From Candidatus Muproteobacteria bacterium (lineage in GTDB: Bacteria; Pseudomonadota; Gammaproteobacteria; Acidiferrobacterales; Sulfurifustaceae): a DNA stretch of 64,000 bases. The notes below the pieces were generated by a model. The model was not told where the DNA came from. It was given only the letters and a program-made list of their open reading frames with translations, and did not search any database. Both the position numbers and the translations under genes were made by a program. The stretch is taken from contig DAIDLH010000103.1 of assembly GCA_027449605.1 (NCBI GenBank), positions 1 through 64,000 on the forward strand, read 5' to 3'. This document shows, piece after piece, positions 50,546-58,776 of this stretch (the stretch's first letter is position 1; each line of letters opens with the position of its first letter).

Positions 50546-50687
50546 CGCGCTACGCGCGACCCTGTTTACCGGGCGCACATTCAAAACTACTTGCGGACGG
50601 AAATCAAACCATTCATCCATGTGGCGGAGGCCGAGGCGCTGGGCTAGCATACGCGCCGGTTTTCCAGCCTGACAGGAAAAGAATTCG

Positions 50688-51731
50688 ATGGCCGATCCCT
50701 GCCGCAACTATCTACCGCCCGAATGGGCGCCGCAAAGCGGCGTCATGCTCACCTGGCCGCATGCGCATGGCGACTGGGCCGAACGCATGACGCAGGTCGA
50801 ACCGGTGTTCGCCGAGATCGCGCGCCAGATCGGTCTGCGCGAGAAAGTGCTGATCTCCTGCTACGACCGCAAACACCGCGAGCATGTCGGACAGCTGCTC
50901 GCCGACACCGGCGTCGACATGGGCCGGGTCATGCTGCGCACCGTGCCGTCGAACGATACTTGGGCGCGCGACCACGGGCCGATCACGGTCCAGTGCCACG
51001 GCGAAACCATGCTGCTCGATTTCGGCTTCAACGGCTGGGGCGGCAAATACGGCTATGAACTCGACAACCAGATCAACCGCAAGCTTTACGGCATGGACAC
51101 GTTCGGTTATTCCCCGATGCAAACCGTGGACATGGTCCTGGAGGGCGGCTCGATCGAGGTGGACGGCTCCGGCACCCTGCTCACCACCGCACGCTGCCTG
51201 CTGGCGCCGACGCGCAACCCGAAACTTTCCCGGGAACAGATCGAGGAACGGCTCATGGCTTCGCTCGGCATAAACCGCATCCTGTGGCTGCACCACGGCT
51301 ATCTCGCCGGTGACGACACCGACAGCCATATCGACACGCTGGCGCGTTTCTGCGACCGGAGCACGATCGCCTATGTCAGCTGCGACGATCCCCAGGACGA
51401 ACATTATGCGGAATTGAAAGAAATGGAAGCGGAGATGAAAAGTTTCCGCGCCGCCGACGGCCAGCCCTATCGCCTCGTGCCCCTGCCCTGGCCGCGCGCA
51501 AAATTCGACGAAGAGGGACGGCGCCTGCCCGCGACTTACGCGAATTTTCTCGTCATCAACGGCGCGGTGCTGGCGCCGACCTATGAAGACCCGGCTGACG
51601 CCGTAGCGCTGGCCCGTCTCAAGGAATGCTTTCCGGACCGCGAAATCGTGCCGGTCAACTGTCTGCCGCTCATCTATCAATTCGGCAGCCTGCATTGCAT
51701 TACCATGCAACTGCCGGAAGGGGTTCTCTGA
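50688..51731 (+). CDS. aguA: Agmatine deiminase
   Basis: The 347-residue product has the PAD family pattern NDTWARDHGPI (near residues 86-96), the VLEGGSIEVDG motif, and the catalytic Cys in FGSLHCITMQLP. It turns agmatine into N-carbamoylputrescine for putrescine synthesis. No aguB is in the window. Confidence 0.92.
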   Translation: MADPCRNYLPPEWAPQSGVMLTWPHAHGDWAERMTQVEPVFAEIARQIGLREKVLISCYDRKHREHVGQLLADTGVDMGRVMLRTVPSNDTWARDHGPITVQCHGETMLLDFGFNGWGGKYGYELDNQINRKLYGMDTFGYSPMQTVDMVLEGGSIEVDGSGTLLTTARCLLAPTRNPKLSREQIEERLMASLGINRILWLHHGYLAGDDTDSHIDTLARFCDRSTIAYVSCDDPQDEHYAELKEMEAEMKSFRAADGQPYRLVPLPWPRAKFDEEGRRLPATYANFLVINGAVLAPTYEDPADAVALARLKECFPDREIVPVNCLPLIYQFGSLHCITMQLPEGVL

Positions 51732-51778
51732 CAGGCCGCCGGAAGATCCCCTCTCCGACTTACCTGCATGAGCGGCGT

Positions 51779-51985
51779 TCACGCCGTTCCGTACTTCGTC
51801 TCCACCATCACCCCGATCTCCTTCAGCAACGGCGTCGGCAGCACGCCGCCGACGCTGACGACCAGAACGTGCTGGTTCCGATACTGCTCGGGGTCGATAA
51901 GACGGTATACCACCTTCGGCAGTTCCTCCCCCGGAACTTCCAGCTTGCGCGGCGTACCGCGCCGGCCGATGGCCGGCAACACCGT
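51779..51985 (-). pseudogene. Remnant of a thioredoxin-reductase-like (YpdA-type) flavoprotein
   Basis: The minus-strand frame reads AIGRRGTPRKLEVPGEELPK with YRLIDPEQYRNQHVLVV, and then at once GGVLPTPLLKEIGVMVETKYGTA and a stop. In whole proteins of this family the first part is central and the second is the C-terminus, with more than 100 residues between. The frame has therefore lost its middle and its N-terminal half. It ends near 51985, where another remnant starts. Confidence 0.65.
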
Positions 51986-51988
51986 GAT

Positions 51989-52300
51989 GTCAACGTGATC
52001 GACTACAGCCACATCGTCGCGCCGACCTATGACGGTAACGCGTACTCCCTGACCAACCGTCTGCTGTGGGGCCAGAGCTGGAGTCTCGATACCACGTTGA
52101 GCTGGTACACGCAGCACGATTCGAGCACCAGCACCGACGTCGATCGCTTTTCGCCTTCGTTGAAGCCGAGCTACAAGTGGAAGCAGAACATCACCTTCGA
52201 GGCGGAATTCGGCGAGGAGCGCACGGTCAACCGGGGTCCGACGACCGAAGACACGACACGGCGTCGCTACTGGTCGCTCGGCTATCGCTGGGATTTCTGA
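51989..52300 (+). pseudogene. Remnant C-terminus of an outer-membrane beta-barrel protein
   Basis: About 103 residues with alternating pattern (YSHIVAPTYDGNAYSLTN, LDTTLSWYTQHD) and a C-terminal SLGYRWDF. The terminal Phe is the outer-membrane protein signature. There is no start codon or signal peptide, and the upstream sequence belongs to the other strand remnant. It is a 3' fragment. Confidence 0.65.
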
Positions 52301-52311
52301 GGGGAACGCGA

Positions 52312-52419
52312 CTAAGGAAGGCCTGAATAATTCGATGTAGGGTGCGTCCCACGCACCATTTCGTCGATCGGTGCGCAGGGCGCACCCTACTTTTTGAATT
52401 AATCAGTAAGGTTCCCTAG
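52312..52419. mobile_element. Palindromic MITE-like element A3
   Basis: Ends GGAAGGCCTGAATAATT and the complement of AATTAATCAGTAAGGTTCC. Flanks CTAA and CTAG. The core is the GTAGGGTGCG palindrome, not the hairpins of A1/A2. The right flank CTAG contains the stop codon (TAG on the minus strand) of the lytic transglycosylase gene. Confidence 0.68.
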
Positions 52420-53030
52420 CGGACCTTGCGCTGATATTCCCGGTACAGGGTCAGCACGCGCGGCACGTAATCCAGCGTCTCGCGATAGGGAGGAATACGG
52501 TTTCCGTGCTGAACGATGGCTTCCTCGCCGGCGTTGTAGGCGGCCAGCGTCAGCGACAGGTCGTTGTTGAACTTCTGCATCAAGTCGCGCAGGTATTTCG
52601 CCCCGCCGCGGATGTTGTCCGCCGGATCGTAGGGGTTGCGCACGCCGTAGCGGCGCGCGGTCTCGGGCATGAGCTGCATGAGGCCGACCGCGCCCTTGGG
52701 CGAAACGGCGTGCGGATCGAATCCAGACTCGGTCGCAATCATCGCCTGCAACAGCGCCCGATCGACACGGTGCTCGCGCGCCGCCTGCTCCACCAGCGAT
52801 GCATAGCGATCCGGATTCATCGCGGGGCGGTATGAAGTTTTCACCGGCTTCGGGTTCGACACGCGGTACGGCGCGCGAGCCATGCCGGCATAGCGCGGGT
52901 CGGACGGCATGTTGGTGAAATGCACCACTCCCCCGGCGTCCATGAACGCATAGACATCCGCCTGCACCGGTGCGGCGGTCAGAACTGTCAGGGCGAATAT
53001 CGACGCTGTCAGGGGGCCATGAAACTGCAT
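52416..53030 (-). CDS. Lytic transglycosylase (SLT domain) with DUF4124-like N-terminus
   Basis: The 204-residue product has a signal peptide (about residues 1-24), a short DUF4124-like part (DVYAFMDAGGVVHFTNMP) and an SLT domain with the catalytic Glu in IATESGFDPHAVSPKGAVG and LMQLMPETA. It cleaves peptidoglycan in the periplasm. ATG at 53030 is chosen for the signal peptide. Its stop codon is shared with the flank of element A3. Confidence 0.9.
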   Translation of the reverse strand: MQFHGPLTASIFALTVLTAAPVQADVYAFMDAGGVVHFTNMPSDPRYAGMARAPYRVSNPKPVKTSYRPAMNPDRYASLVEQAAREHRVDRALLQAMIATESGFDPHAVSPKGAVGLMQLMPETARRYGVRNPYDPADNIRGGAKYLRDLMQKFNNDLSLTLAAYNAGEEAIVQHGNRIPPYRETLDYVPRVLTLYREYQRKVR

Positions 53031-53140
53031 GGTGGTTATTTTGTGTGTTCCCAGTGGCGCTGAATTACGCCCAAGTTTACCGCGACGACGGCATGACGCC
53101 AAAATAAACCGATGCCGCCGGTCGGCTCGCCCCGCGGTCG

Positions 53141-54028
53141 TTATTTTTTTCCCATTTTTTCGCGCGTCTTGGCGACGATCTGGCGCAGGTGCTCCGCCTC
53201 ATTGCTGTCCGCGGGCAGGGATTTCAGCAGTTTGTCCCATAATCCGAGCGCCTGCTTGTAGTCGCCCTGCTGGAACGCGGCAAAGCCGAGAAACCACAGG
53301 GCGTTCTGGTTCTGCGGATCGAGCTTCAACAGCTTGCTGTAAAGCTCGAACACCGGCCCGCCGGTGTTCTGCGGGTCGCCGTTGTAGAGGAACGCGGCGT
53401 ATTCCGCGACCACTTCCGGATTGTCCGGCATGAGCTTGTACGCGCGCGCATAGGCGGCGCCGGCCTGCTCCTGCCGGCCCATCACCGCGTAGGCGCGGCC
53501 GAGCCGGAACCAGCCGGCGGCGTCGTCCGGCTGTTCTTCGAGGCGCTTTTCCAGACGCGCGACCATTTTCAGCACCATCGGCGGAACCGAGGCGTCGGCG
53601 GTCGCCTCGGGATTGTAGAGATAGGACAGGGTTTCGCGCTGACCGAGGATATAAAGACCGGCGGACGACAGCGGCAGCAGCACACCCAGGCCGATCAAAC
53701 CGATCGCCCAGCCGCGGCGCAATTCGGCTTTGGCTTTTTTCTTTTTCTTTTTGCCATTCCCGCCTTCCAGCGTCTCGATCTCGCGCAAGGTGCGCGCCAG
53801 TTCGGCTTCGAGGCGGCGGCGCTCGTCGCCCGCCACGTCGCGGTCCACGTTGCGGTCGCCTTCCTCGACGTCGAGCTCGTTGAGCTGCGCCAGCAGGCGG
53901 TCGCGCAACTGCTGCAACTGGTCGAGGTGCTCGGTACTGTCCGCGGGCGCCATGCGCGCCAGCGGGCGCGCCACGTACCAGACCGTGACGGCCATGATCA
54001 GCACCGCGACGGCGGCAAACCAGATCAT
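53141..54028 (-). CDS. ccmI: Cytochrome c maturation protein CcmI
   Basis: The 295-residue product has an N-terminal membrane helix, a coiled-coil-like acidic part (HLDQLQQLRDRLLAQLNELD), a second helix near 110-130 and TPR repeats (AGWFRLGRAYAVMGRQEQAGAAY). CcmI passes apocytochrome c to the haem ligation complex with CcmF and CcmH. The start overlaps the ccmH stop by 4 nt. Confidence 0.93.
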   Translation of the reverse strand: MIWFAAVAVLIMAVTVWYVARPLARMAPADSTEHLDQLQQLRDRLLAQLNELDVEEGDRNVDRDVAGDERRRLEAELARTLREIETLEGGNGKKKKKKAKAELRRGWAIGLIGLGVLLPLSSAGLYILGQRETLSYLYNPEATADASVPPMVLKMVARLEKRLEEQPDDAAGWFRLGRAYAVMGRQEQAGAAYARAYKLMPDNPEVVAEYAAFLYNGDPQNTGGPVFELYSKLLKLDPQNQNALWFLGFAAFQQGDYKQALGLWDKLLKSLPADSNEAEHLRQIVAKTREKMGKK

Positions 54029-54522
54029 GTCTTATCCTTCTTATGCTTTTTATCCTTCTTGTCTTTTTTATCCGCTTTGCCAGCTTTGCGCGCGGCGCGC
54101 ACGCGTTCGGCGTCTTCCTCGGACAGCGGCGGCGCCGGCGGCAACGACGGACGCAGCCGACGGCGCAGAAACACGAACCCGGATACGCCGACGACGAAAA
54201 TCAGCGCCAGCGGACCCATCCACACGATCATGCCCGGCCCGCGCTTGGGCGGTTTCATCAGCACGTAATCGCCGTAACGATCGACGAAATATTTCACGAT
54301 CTCGTCGCGCGATTTGCCGGCCTGGACCTGCTCGCGGATGATGGCGCGCATGTCGCGCGCCAGGTCGGCGTTGGACTCCGACACCGGCTGGTTCTGGCAC
54401 ACGGTGCAGCGCAGATCCTTGGCGATGTCGAGCACCTGGCGTTCGACCGGGTCCTCCGTCACCTGCGCGGCGAATACCGGAAACACAGCAACTGCCGTCA
54501 AAATGATTAGAACCTGTCTCAA
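54025..54522 (-). CDS. ccmH: Cytochrome c maturation protein CcmH, start altered by element B3
   Basis: The product has the CcmH motif LRCTVCQNQ with the redox Cys pair and a C-terminal membrane helix, then a Lys-rich tail (KADKKDKKDKKHKKDK). The signal sequence reads LRQVLIILTAVAVFPVFAA. Its first codons lie in the end of element B3. TTG at 54522 is the most likely start (165 residues). A longer frame goes up to 54636 through B3. The insertion has replaced the original start or ribosome site. Confidence 0.75.
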   Translation of the reverse strand: MRQVLIILTAVAVFPVFAAQVTEDPVERQVLDIAKDLRCTVCQNQPVSESNADLARDMRAIIREQVQAGKSRDEIVKYFVDRYGDYVLMKPPKRGPGMIVWMGPLALIFVVGVSGFVFLRRRLRPSLPPAPPLSEEDAERVRAARKAGKADKKDKKDKKHKKDKT

Positions 54523-54591
54523 AATATATGTAGGGTGGGCTTCGCTCACCCTACGAATATTTGCCAGAAATATTTCTGAGACAGCTTCTAG
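54507..54591. mobile_element. Palindromic MITE-like element B3 at the 5' end of ccmH
   Basis: Ends AACCTGTCTCAAAATA and the complement of AAGCTGTCTCAGAAATA. Flanks TTAG and CTAG. The core is the short palindrome GTAGGGTGGGCTTCGCTCACCCTAC. The left end codes for the first residues of ccmH in its reading frame. Followed by a half palindrome GGTGCGTGGGACGCACC near 54601. Confidence 0.72.
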
Positions 54592-54646
54592 AAAGCCAAT
54601 GGTGCGTGGGACGCACCCTACGAGAAATCGGAGCATGATTATTGAG

Positions 54647-54795
54647 TTAGCAGGGTGTTGATAAACGGTTCGTCACACCGGCGAAAGCCGGTGTCCAGAA
54701 TATTAGAACCCATAAAATCAGTAATATGCTGGATTCCGGCTTCCGCCGGAATGACAGGTTCTGATGTTTTTCAGACTTTATCAACACCCTGTTAG
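54647..54795. mobile_element. Palindromic MITE-like element C
   Basis: Ends CAGGGTGTTGATAAA and the exact complement TTTATCAACACCCTG, flanked by TTAG on both sides. The inside has CCGGCGAAAGCCGG and CCGGCTTCCGCCGG hairpins. The right TTAG is also the left TTAG of A4, so the two elements abut and share one flank. Confidence 0.75.
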
Positions 54796-54942
54796 GGAAC
54801 CTCTGATTAAGTTCCCTCTCCCTCCGGGAGAGGGTCAGGGTGAGGGGGATCGTACAATGACAAACGCATGTTTTTATGATTGCCCTCATCCCTCCCTTCT
54901 CCCGTAGGGAGAAGGGGAATGACTTGTTCAGAGTTTCCTTAG
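54792..54942. mobile_element. Palindromic MITE-like element A4
   Basis: Ends GGAACCTCTGATTAA and the complement of TTGTTCAGAGTTTCC, flanked by TTAG on both sides. The core is the CTCTCCCTCCGGGAGAG double hairpin that also occurs alone at 1933-2037. Same end type as A1-A3 but different core. Confidence 0.72.
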
Positions 54943-54964
54943 CTTTCGAACGCCGCATCAGGGA

Positions 54965-56962
54965 TTATTCAGCAACCTGGGCGCCGGCCGGAAGCTTCAC
55001 TTCCCGCGCGCGCCGGCTGGTGAGCGACAGGAACAGGCCGGACAGCACGATCGCGCCGCCGGTCCAGATGAAGCGCACCAGCGGGTTGACGTAAACATGC
55101 ACCGCCCATTTGTTGGCGTCATTCGACTCGGCGAGCACCACGTACACGTCGCGCAACATCGTCGAGTCGATGCTGGTTTCGGTCGTGGGCGCCTCCTGGC
55201 GCGGATAGCGGCGTCGCTCCGGCGTGACCAGGCGGCCGCTGTTGAGCAGCGTCAGGCGTCCCTGGATCGCGTCGTAATTGTCGCGGCGGAACATTTCGAT
55301 GCCCTCGAAACGCAGCTTTTCGCCGGCGACTTCCATCACGTCCCCGGGTCCCATGGACACCATTTCCTCGGAGCGGAACAGGCCCGAGCCGATCAGGCCG
55401 AGCGAGATGATGACGATGCCGAAGTGCACGATCATGCCGCCGTAATGCCGGCGGTTGCCGAGCACGGTCTTGGCGCAGGCGCGGCCGAAAGGCTCCTTCA
55501 TCTGCTGGCGACGCTGCCGCACCGCGCGCAGATAGTCGGCCATGAGATTGGAAAAGGCAAACAGCGCCAGTCCGGTTCCGACCGGCGCGGTCCAGTGCGC
55601 CGGCGGCAGAAACACGAGCACCGCCACGCCGGCGGCAATGCCGATAACCAGCGGCCACAGCAGACGCGTGCGCAGGCGTTCGAGATTGACCTTGCGCCAC
55701 GGCACCAGCGGGCCCACCGCCATCAGCAGCATGATCACGAGGAACAGCGGCACCATGACGGCGTTGAAGTACGGCGCGCCGACGGTGATCTTCTGCCCGC
55801 TCAGCGCGTCCAGCGCCAGCGGATAGAGCGTGCCGAGCAGCACGCTGCCGCAGGCGATCGTGAACAGGACGTTGTTCCACACGAACAGCGACTCGCGCGA
55901 CATGAGCGAAGTGATGGTCTCCTCCGCCTGCTGGTAGCGGCCCTTGACCATGAAGATGCCGAACGACACCGTCAGCACGATGGTCATGAAAGCGAGGATG
56001 TAGGCACCGCGACCCGGATCGACTGCGAACGCGTGCACCGAGGAGAGAATGCCCGAGCGCACGAGGAAGGTGCCGAGCAGCGACAGCGAGAACGTCGAGA
56101 TGACGAGAAAAATATTCCACGCGTGCAGCATGCGCCGGCGGTCCTGCACCGCGATCGAGTGCACCAGCGCGGTGCCGAGCAGCCACGGCATGAACGAGGC
56201 ATTCTCCACCGGGTCCCAGGCCCAGTAACCGCCCCAGCCCAATTCATAATAAGCCCACCAGCCGCCGAGGATGATGCCGGTGGTAAGGAATCCCCACGCG
56301 ATCAGCGCCCAGCGGCGGATCAACCCGACCCACAGCTCGCTGCGCCAGCGTGTGAGCAGCGCGGTCATGGCGAACGCGAACGGCACCGAGAAGCCGACGT
56401 AGCCCATGTACAGCCCGGGCGGGTGGAACACCATGCCCGGATCCTGCAACAGCGGATTGAGGTCGTTACCCTCCGCCGGCGCCGGGAACACGCGCGTGAA
56501 CGGACTGGACAGGAACAGGATCAGGCCGAAGAAGCCGACCATCAACCAGCCTTCGACGGCGAGAATGGTGGGCAGATGTTCCGGGTAATGCTTGCGCCCG
56601 TGCCAACCGACGATCATGGTATAAAAGGTCAGAATCCACACCCACAGGTACAGCGAACCTTCGTGACCGCCCCACAGCGCCGCCACCTTATAGAAGATCG
56701 GCAACAGCGTGTTGGAATTGGTCGCGACGTACTGCACCGTGAAATTACTGGTGACGAAGGCGTGCACCAGGCTCAGTCCGCCGATCGAGGTCAGCACGAA
56801 CACCGCCACGCTCGCGTTCACGCTCAGCTGCGCCAGCCGCGGCTGACGCAGGTAATGCGCCGCGATCGGGGCCAAGCCCTGGATCAGCGCCACGATCAGC
56901 GCGAGATAGGCGCAGTAATGCCCGAGCTCGACCAGATTCAGTGAAAGGTTGTTGGCAAGCAC
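54965..56962 (-). CDS. ccmF: Haem lyase subunit CcmF
   Basis: The 665-residue product has about fifteen membrane helices and the WWD motif GWGGYWAWDPVENASFMPWL typical of CcmF/CcmC. It works with CcmH and CcmI to attach haem to apocytochrome c. The start is GTG at 56962. The neighbours ccmH-ccmI are on the same strand but separated by mobile elements. ccmA-E are outside the window or absent. Confidence 0.95.
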   Translation of the reverse strand: MLANNLSLNLVELGHYCAYLALIVALIQGLAPIAAHYLRQPRLAQLSVNASVAVFVLTSIGGLSLVHAFVTSNFTVQYVATNSNTLLPIFYKVAALWGGHEGSLYLWVWILTFYTMIVGWHGRKHYPEHLPTILAVEGWLMVGFFGLILFLSSPFTRVFPAPAEGNDLNPLLQDPGMVFHPPGLYMGYVGFSVPFAFAMTALLTRWRSELWVGLIRRWALIAWGFLTTGIILGGWWAYYELGWGGYWAWDPVENASFMPWLLGTALVHSIAVQDRRRMLHAWNIFLVISTFSLSLLGTFLVRSGILSSVHAFAVDPGRGAYILAFMTIVLTVSFGIFMVKGRYQQAEETITSLMSRESLFVWNNVLFTIACGSVLLGTLYPLALDALSGQKITVGAPYFNAVMVPLFLVIMLLMAVGPLVPWRKVNLERLRTRLLWPLVIGIAAGVAVLVFLPPAHWTAPVGTGLALFAFSNLMADYLRAVRQRRQQMKEPFGRACAKTVLGNRRHYGGMIVHFGIVIISLGLIGSGLFRSEEMVSMGPGDVMEVAGEKLRFEGIEMFRRDNYDAIQGRLTLLNSGRLVTPERRRYPRQEAPTTETSIDSTMLRDVYVVLAESNDANKWAVHVYVNPLVRFIWTGGAIVLSGLFLSLTSRRAREVKLPAGAQVAE

Positions 56963-57282
56963 TTAAAATGAAATCCTTGGAGGATATAACCGCGGGAAAT
57001 TACCCAAGCCGGGAACCGTTCCCTCGTCCATCAGTGGCTTGCAAGATTATCCTATCGCGTTGGCTGCGTATAGAGTCGGAGGGCGCGGGCGGCGTTGATA
57101 TTTGTTTTCCGCGGCTAAACGGGCCGCCGTGAACCGTGCCCGCAAAACTACTCACAGATTTTGTGCATAAGTTTGTGCGCAAAAGTCACAAGTCCTGCCC
57201 AAACTATTTGACGTACCGCGCGTTCGTTGGATTGGATATTTTTTAAACACTCGTTCCGGAAAATTTCCGGATAAAATACCCC
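56963..57282. other. Divergent intergenic region
   Basis: It lies between ccmF and the RDD gene and should hold their promoters. Near 57155-57192 there are two TTTGTGC repeats (ATTTTGTGCATAAGTTTGTG and GCGCAAAAG), perhaps a binding site for a regulator. No gene is visible. Confidence 0.4.
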
Positions 57283-57711
57283 ATGACTCAAGACCTCCTT
57301 TCTCCCGGCTTCCTGCGCCGAATCGGCGCCATCGCCTACGACATTCTGCTGCTGCTCGCTCTATTAATGATGCTGAGTTATCCCTACGTGTGGCTCACCG
57401 GCGGCGCCAAACCCGGACTGTTCGTCAAAACGCTTTACCAGCTTTACCTGCTCGCGATCTGTTTTCTGTTCTACGGCGGCTTCTGGGTCCGCGGCGGACA
57501 GACTTTGGGCATGCGTACCTGGCGGATAAAACTTGTGCGTAACGACGGCGGGCCGATCACTTGGGCAATCGCGTTCAAGCGCTTCGCTTTCGCGTGGGTC
57601 TCTTTGCTTTGCCTCGGCCTGGGATTTCTGTGGGTGCTCTACGACCGCGACAAGCTGGCGTGGCATGATCGGTGGTCGGGGACGAGGTTGATACGGTTGC
57701 CGAAAAATTAA
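57283..57711 (+). CDS. RDD family membrane protein
   Basis: The 142-residue product starts with the RDD-like pattern (LLSPGFLRRIGAIAYD) and has about three membrane helices, with GQTLGMRTWRIKLVR between. RDD proteins are small membrane proteins of mostly unknown function, some linked to ion transport. A REP-like half palindrome follows 2 bp after the stop. Confidence 0.88.
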   Translation: MTQDLLSPGFLRRIGAIAYDILLLLALLMMLSYPYVWLTGGAKPGLFVKTLYQLYLLAICFLFYGGFWVRGGQTLGMRTWRIKLVRNDGGPITWAIAFKRFAFAWVSLLCLGLGFLWVLYDRDKLAWHDRWSGTRLIRLPKN

Positions 57712-57712
57712 T

Positions 57713-57745
57713 GTAGTCCGGATGCAGCGCAGCGGAATCCGGGAC
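57713..57745. repeat. Single REP-like arm (GTAGTCCGGATGCAGCGCAGCGG)
   Basis: A hairpin-forming arm like one half of the paired repeat at 2832-2913. It lies 2 bp after the RDD stop and might end transcription or protect the RNA. Confidence 0.55.
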
Positions 57746-57883
57746 AAACTGCCATGACAAGACGTTCATGTAAGCGCGAAATGGACGCGTAGAAAAAATG
57801 TACGTTGGGTTAAGTGCGCAGCGCCGTAACAAAGTTGCTAAAATAAAAATCGTTAAACCATAAATAACTTGAGGTTCTCACTC

Positions 57884-58057
57884 ATGAGACAAGTGGTCAT
57901 CGCTCCAGGTGAAGACGGTTATTGGGTGGCGGAGTGTCCGAGCCTGCCGGACTGCATCAGCCAGGGCCACAGCCGCGAAGAAGCCATTGCCAACATCAAA
58001 GAGGCCATCGAAGGCTATGTAATGGCCTTGCAAGAAGACAAGCGGCCTATGCACTAG
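57884..58057 (+). CDS. HicB-family antitoxin, shortened, without HicA
   Basis: The 57-residue product matches the HicB partial RNase-H-like fold (APGEDGYWVAECPSLPDCISQGHSREEAIANIKEAIEGY). Usual small HicB proteins go about 10-15 residues further, after EDxxP. Here a stop follows DKRPMH. No hicA gene is seen on either side. It is either a solo regulator or a decaying gene. ATG at 57884 is chosen over a TTG at 57869. Confidence 0.65.
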   Translation: MRQVVIAPGEDGYWVAECPSLPDCISQGHSREEAIANIKEAIEGYVMALQEDKRPMH

Positions 58058-58092
58058 CCGGCTAGGACGCGCCGACTTCTTCGCTTCATCGG

Positions 58093-58326
58093 CTATCGCC
58101 CCGCCTCGATCAACTCGATGTCCTTCTTGAGCAGCTGATTGACCAACTCATTGAGCGGAACGCCCTTGGCCTTCGCGCGCTCGGCCAGGTACTCCAGCAC
58201 CGGGGCATCGAGATACACCGGCAGATTAAACGTGGCGCCCGGCCGGTAGAACTTCCCGCGCACGCCCCCCGAGAAGTCGATCTCCTCGGGCATGTCGTCG
58301 TTGGATGGATTGCTCGTGGCATTCAT
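58093..58326 (-). CDS. BrnA-like (CopG/RHH) antitoxin
   Basis: The 77-residue product has GVRGKFYRPGA and a ribbon-helix-helix part (LPVYLDAPVLEYLAERAKAKG). It follows the BrnT-like toxin gene by 8 nt on the same strand, the usual toxin-first order of brnTA. It should bind DNA and neutralise the toxin. Confidence 0.8.
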   Translation of the reverse strand: MNATSNPSNDDMPEEIDFSGGVRGKFYRPGATFNLPVYLDAPVLEYLAERAKAKGVPLNELVNQLLKKDIELIEAGR

Positions 58327-58334
58327 GATGTCAC

Positions 58335-58646
58335 CTATCGAGGTTCGTCCTCATAAAAACGTCGTTCGCGTTGGGTCGCCGCGCGTGCCGAGATGAGGCG
58401 CACCCGGGCACTGGCCGACCCCGTGACTTGATACGTGTGCGCCACCGCCATGAGCACGCCGCTCGCATCAACCCCCAGCGTAAACCAGCGTTCCTCGGTC
58501 TGGCTGTGGGCCGAGTCAAAGACTGTGAGCGCCAACGCATCCCGAAACACCGTCGCCGCCCGGTCGAACGTGATCCCGTGCTTGGCCACGTTGGCGAGCG
58601 CTTTAGCGGCATCCCATTCAAAATCATAGACGATCTCAGCGCTCAC
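58335..58646 (-). CDS. brnT: BrnT-family toxin
   Basis: The 103-residue product has the BrnT pattern FEWDAAKALANVAKHGITFD near the N-terminus and a C-terminal RLISARAATQRERRFYE. BrnT is a ribonuclease with a RelE-like fold. The start is GTG at 58646, 7 nt after the truncated MazF-like gene. The pair with the downstream antitoxin looks whole. Confidence 0.85.
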   Translation of the reverse strand: MSAEIVYDFEWDAAKALANVAKHGITFDRAATVFRDALALTVFDSAHSQTEERWFTLGVDASGVLMAVAHTYQVTGSASARVRLISARAATQRERRFYEDEPR

Positions 58647-58653
58647 GCTGCCG

Positions 58654-58776
58654 CTATCCTGCCCAGCGCTTTAATTGCCCACGTCCGATGAAGGCAGCGA
58701 TTAGACACCGCGCCTGGCGCTTCTTGGTGGGCTCCAGCGCATCGAGAACCACATCGCCGAACTCAAAGCTGGTCAT
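58654..58776 (-). pseudogene. Truncated MazF/PemK-like toxin
   Basis: The frame starts MTSFEFGDVVL, the usual start of PemK/MazF-like toxins, overlapping the stop of the antitoxin-like gene. The expected PFPFTD and KRPAVV parts are degraded (DALEPTKKRQARC), and a stop comes after 40 residues, while about 110 are usual. It is too short for an RNase fold. Confidence 0.6.

Larger units (their letters stand above)
54592..54964. other. Repeat-filled gap between ccmH and ccmF where ccmG is expected
   Basis: No gene is seen here. The stretch holds a half palindrome, element C (54647-54795) and element A4 (54792-54942). In the usual order ccmF-ccmG-ccmH a thioredoxin-like ccmG (dsbE) would lie here. 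Confidence 0.6.

Noticed and set aside
54647-54958. Minus-strand 103-residue frame between ccmH and ccmF
   Set aside because: It is read entirely from palindromic elements C and A4. No family pattern. It is not a ccmG remnant.
56941-57132. Plus-strand 63-residue frame near the ccmF start
   Set aside because: No ribosome site, no likeness, and it overlaps the start of ccmF. Regarded as chance.
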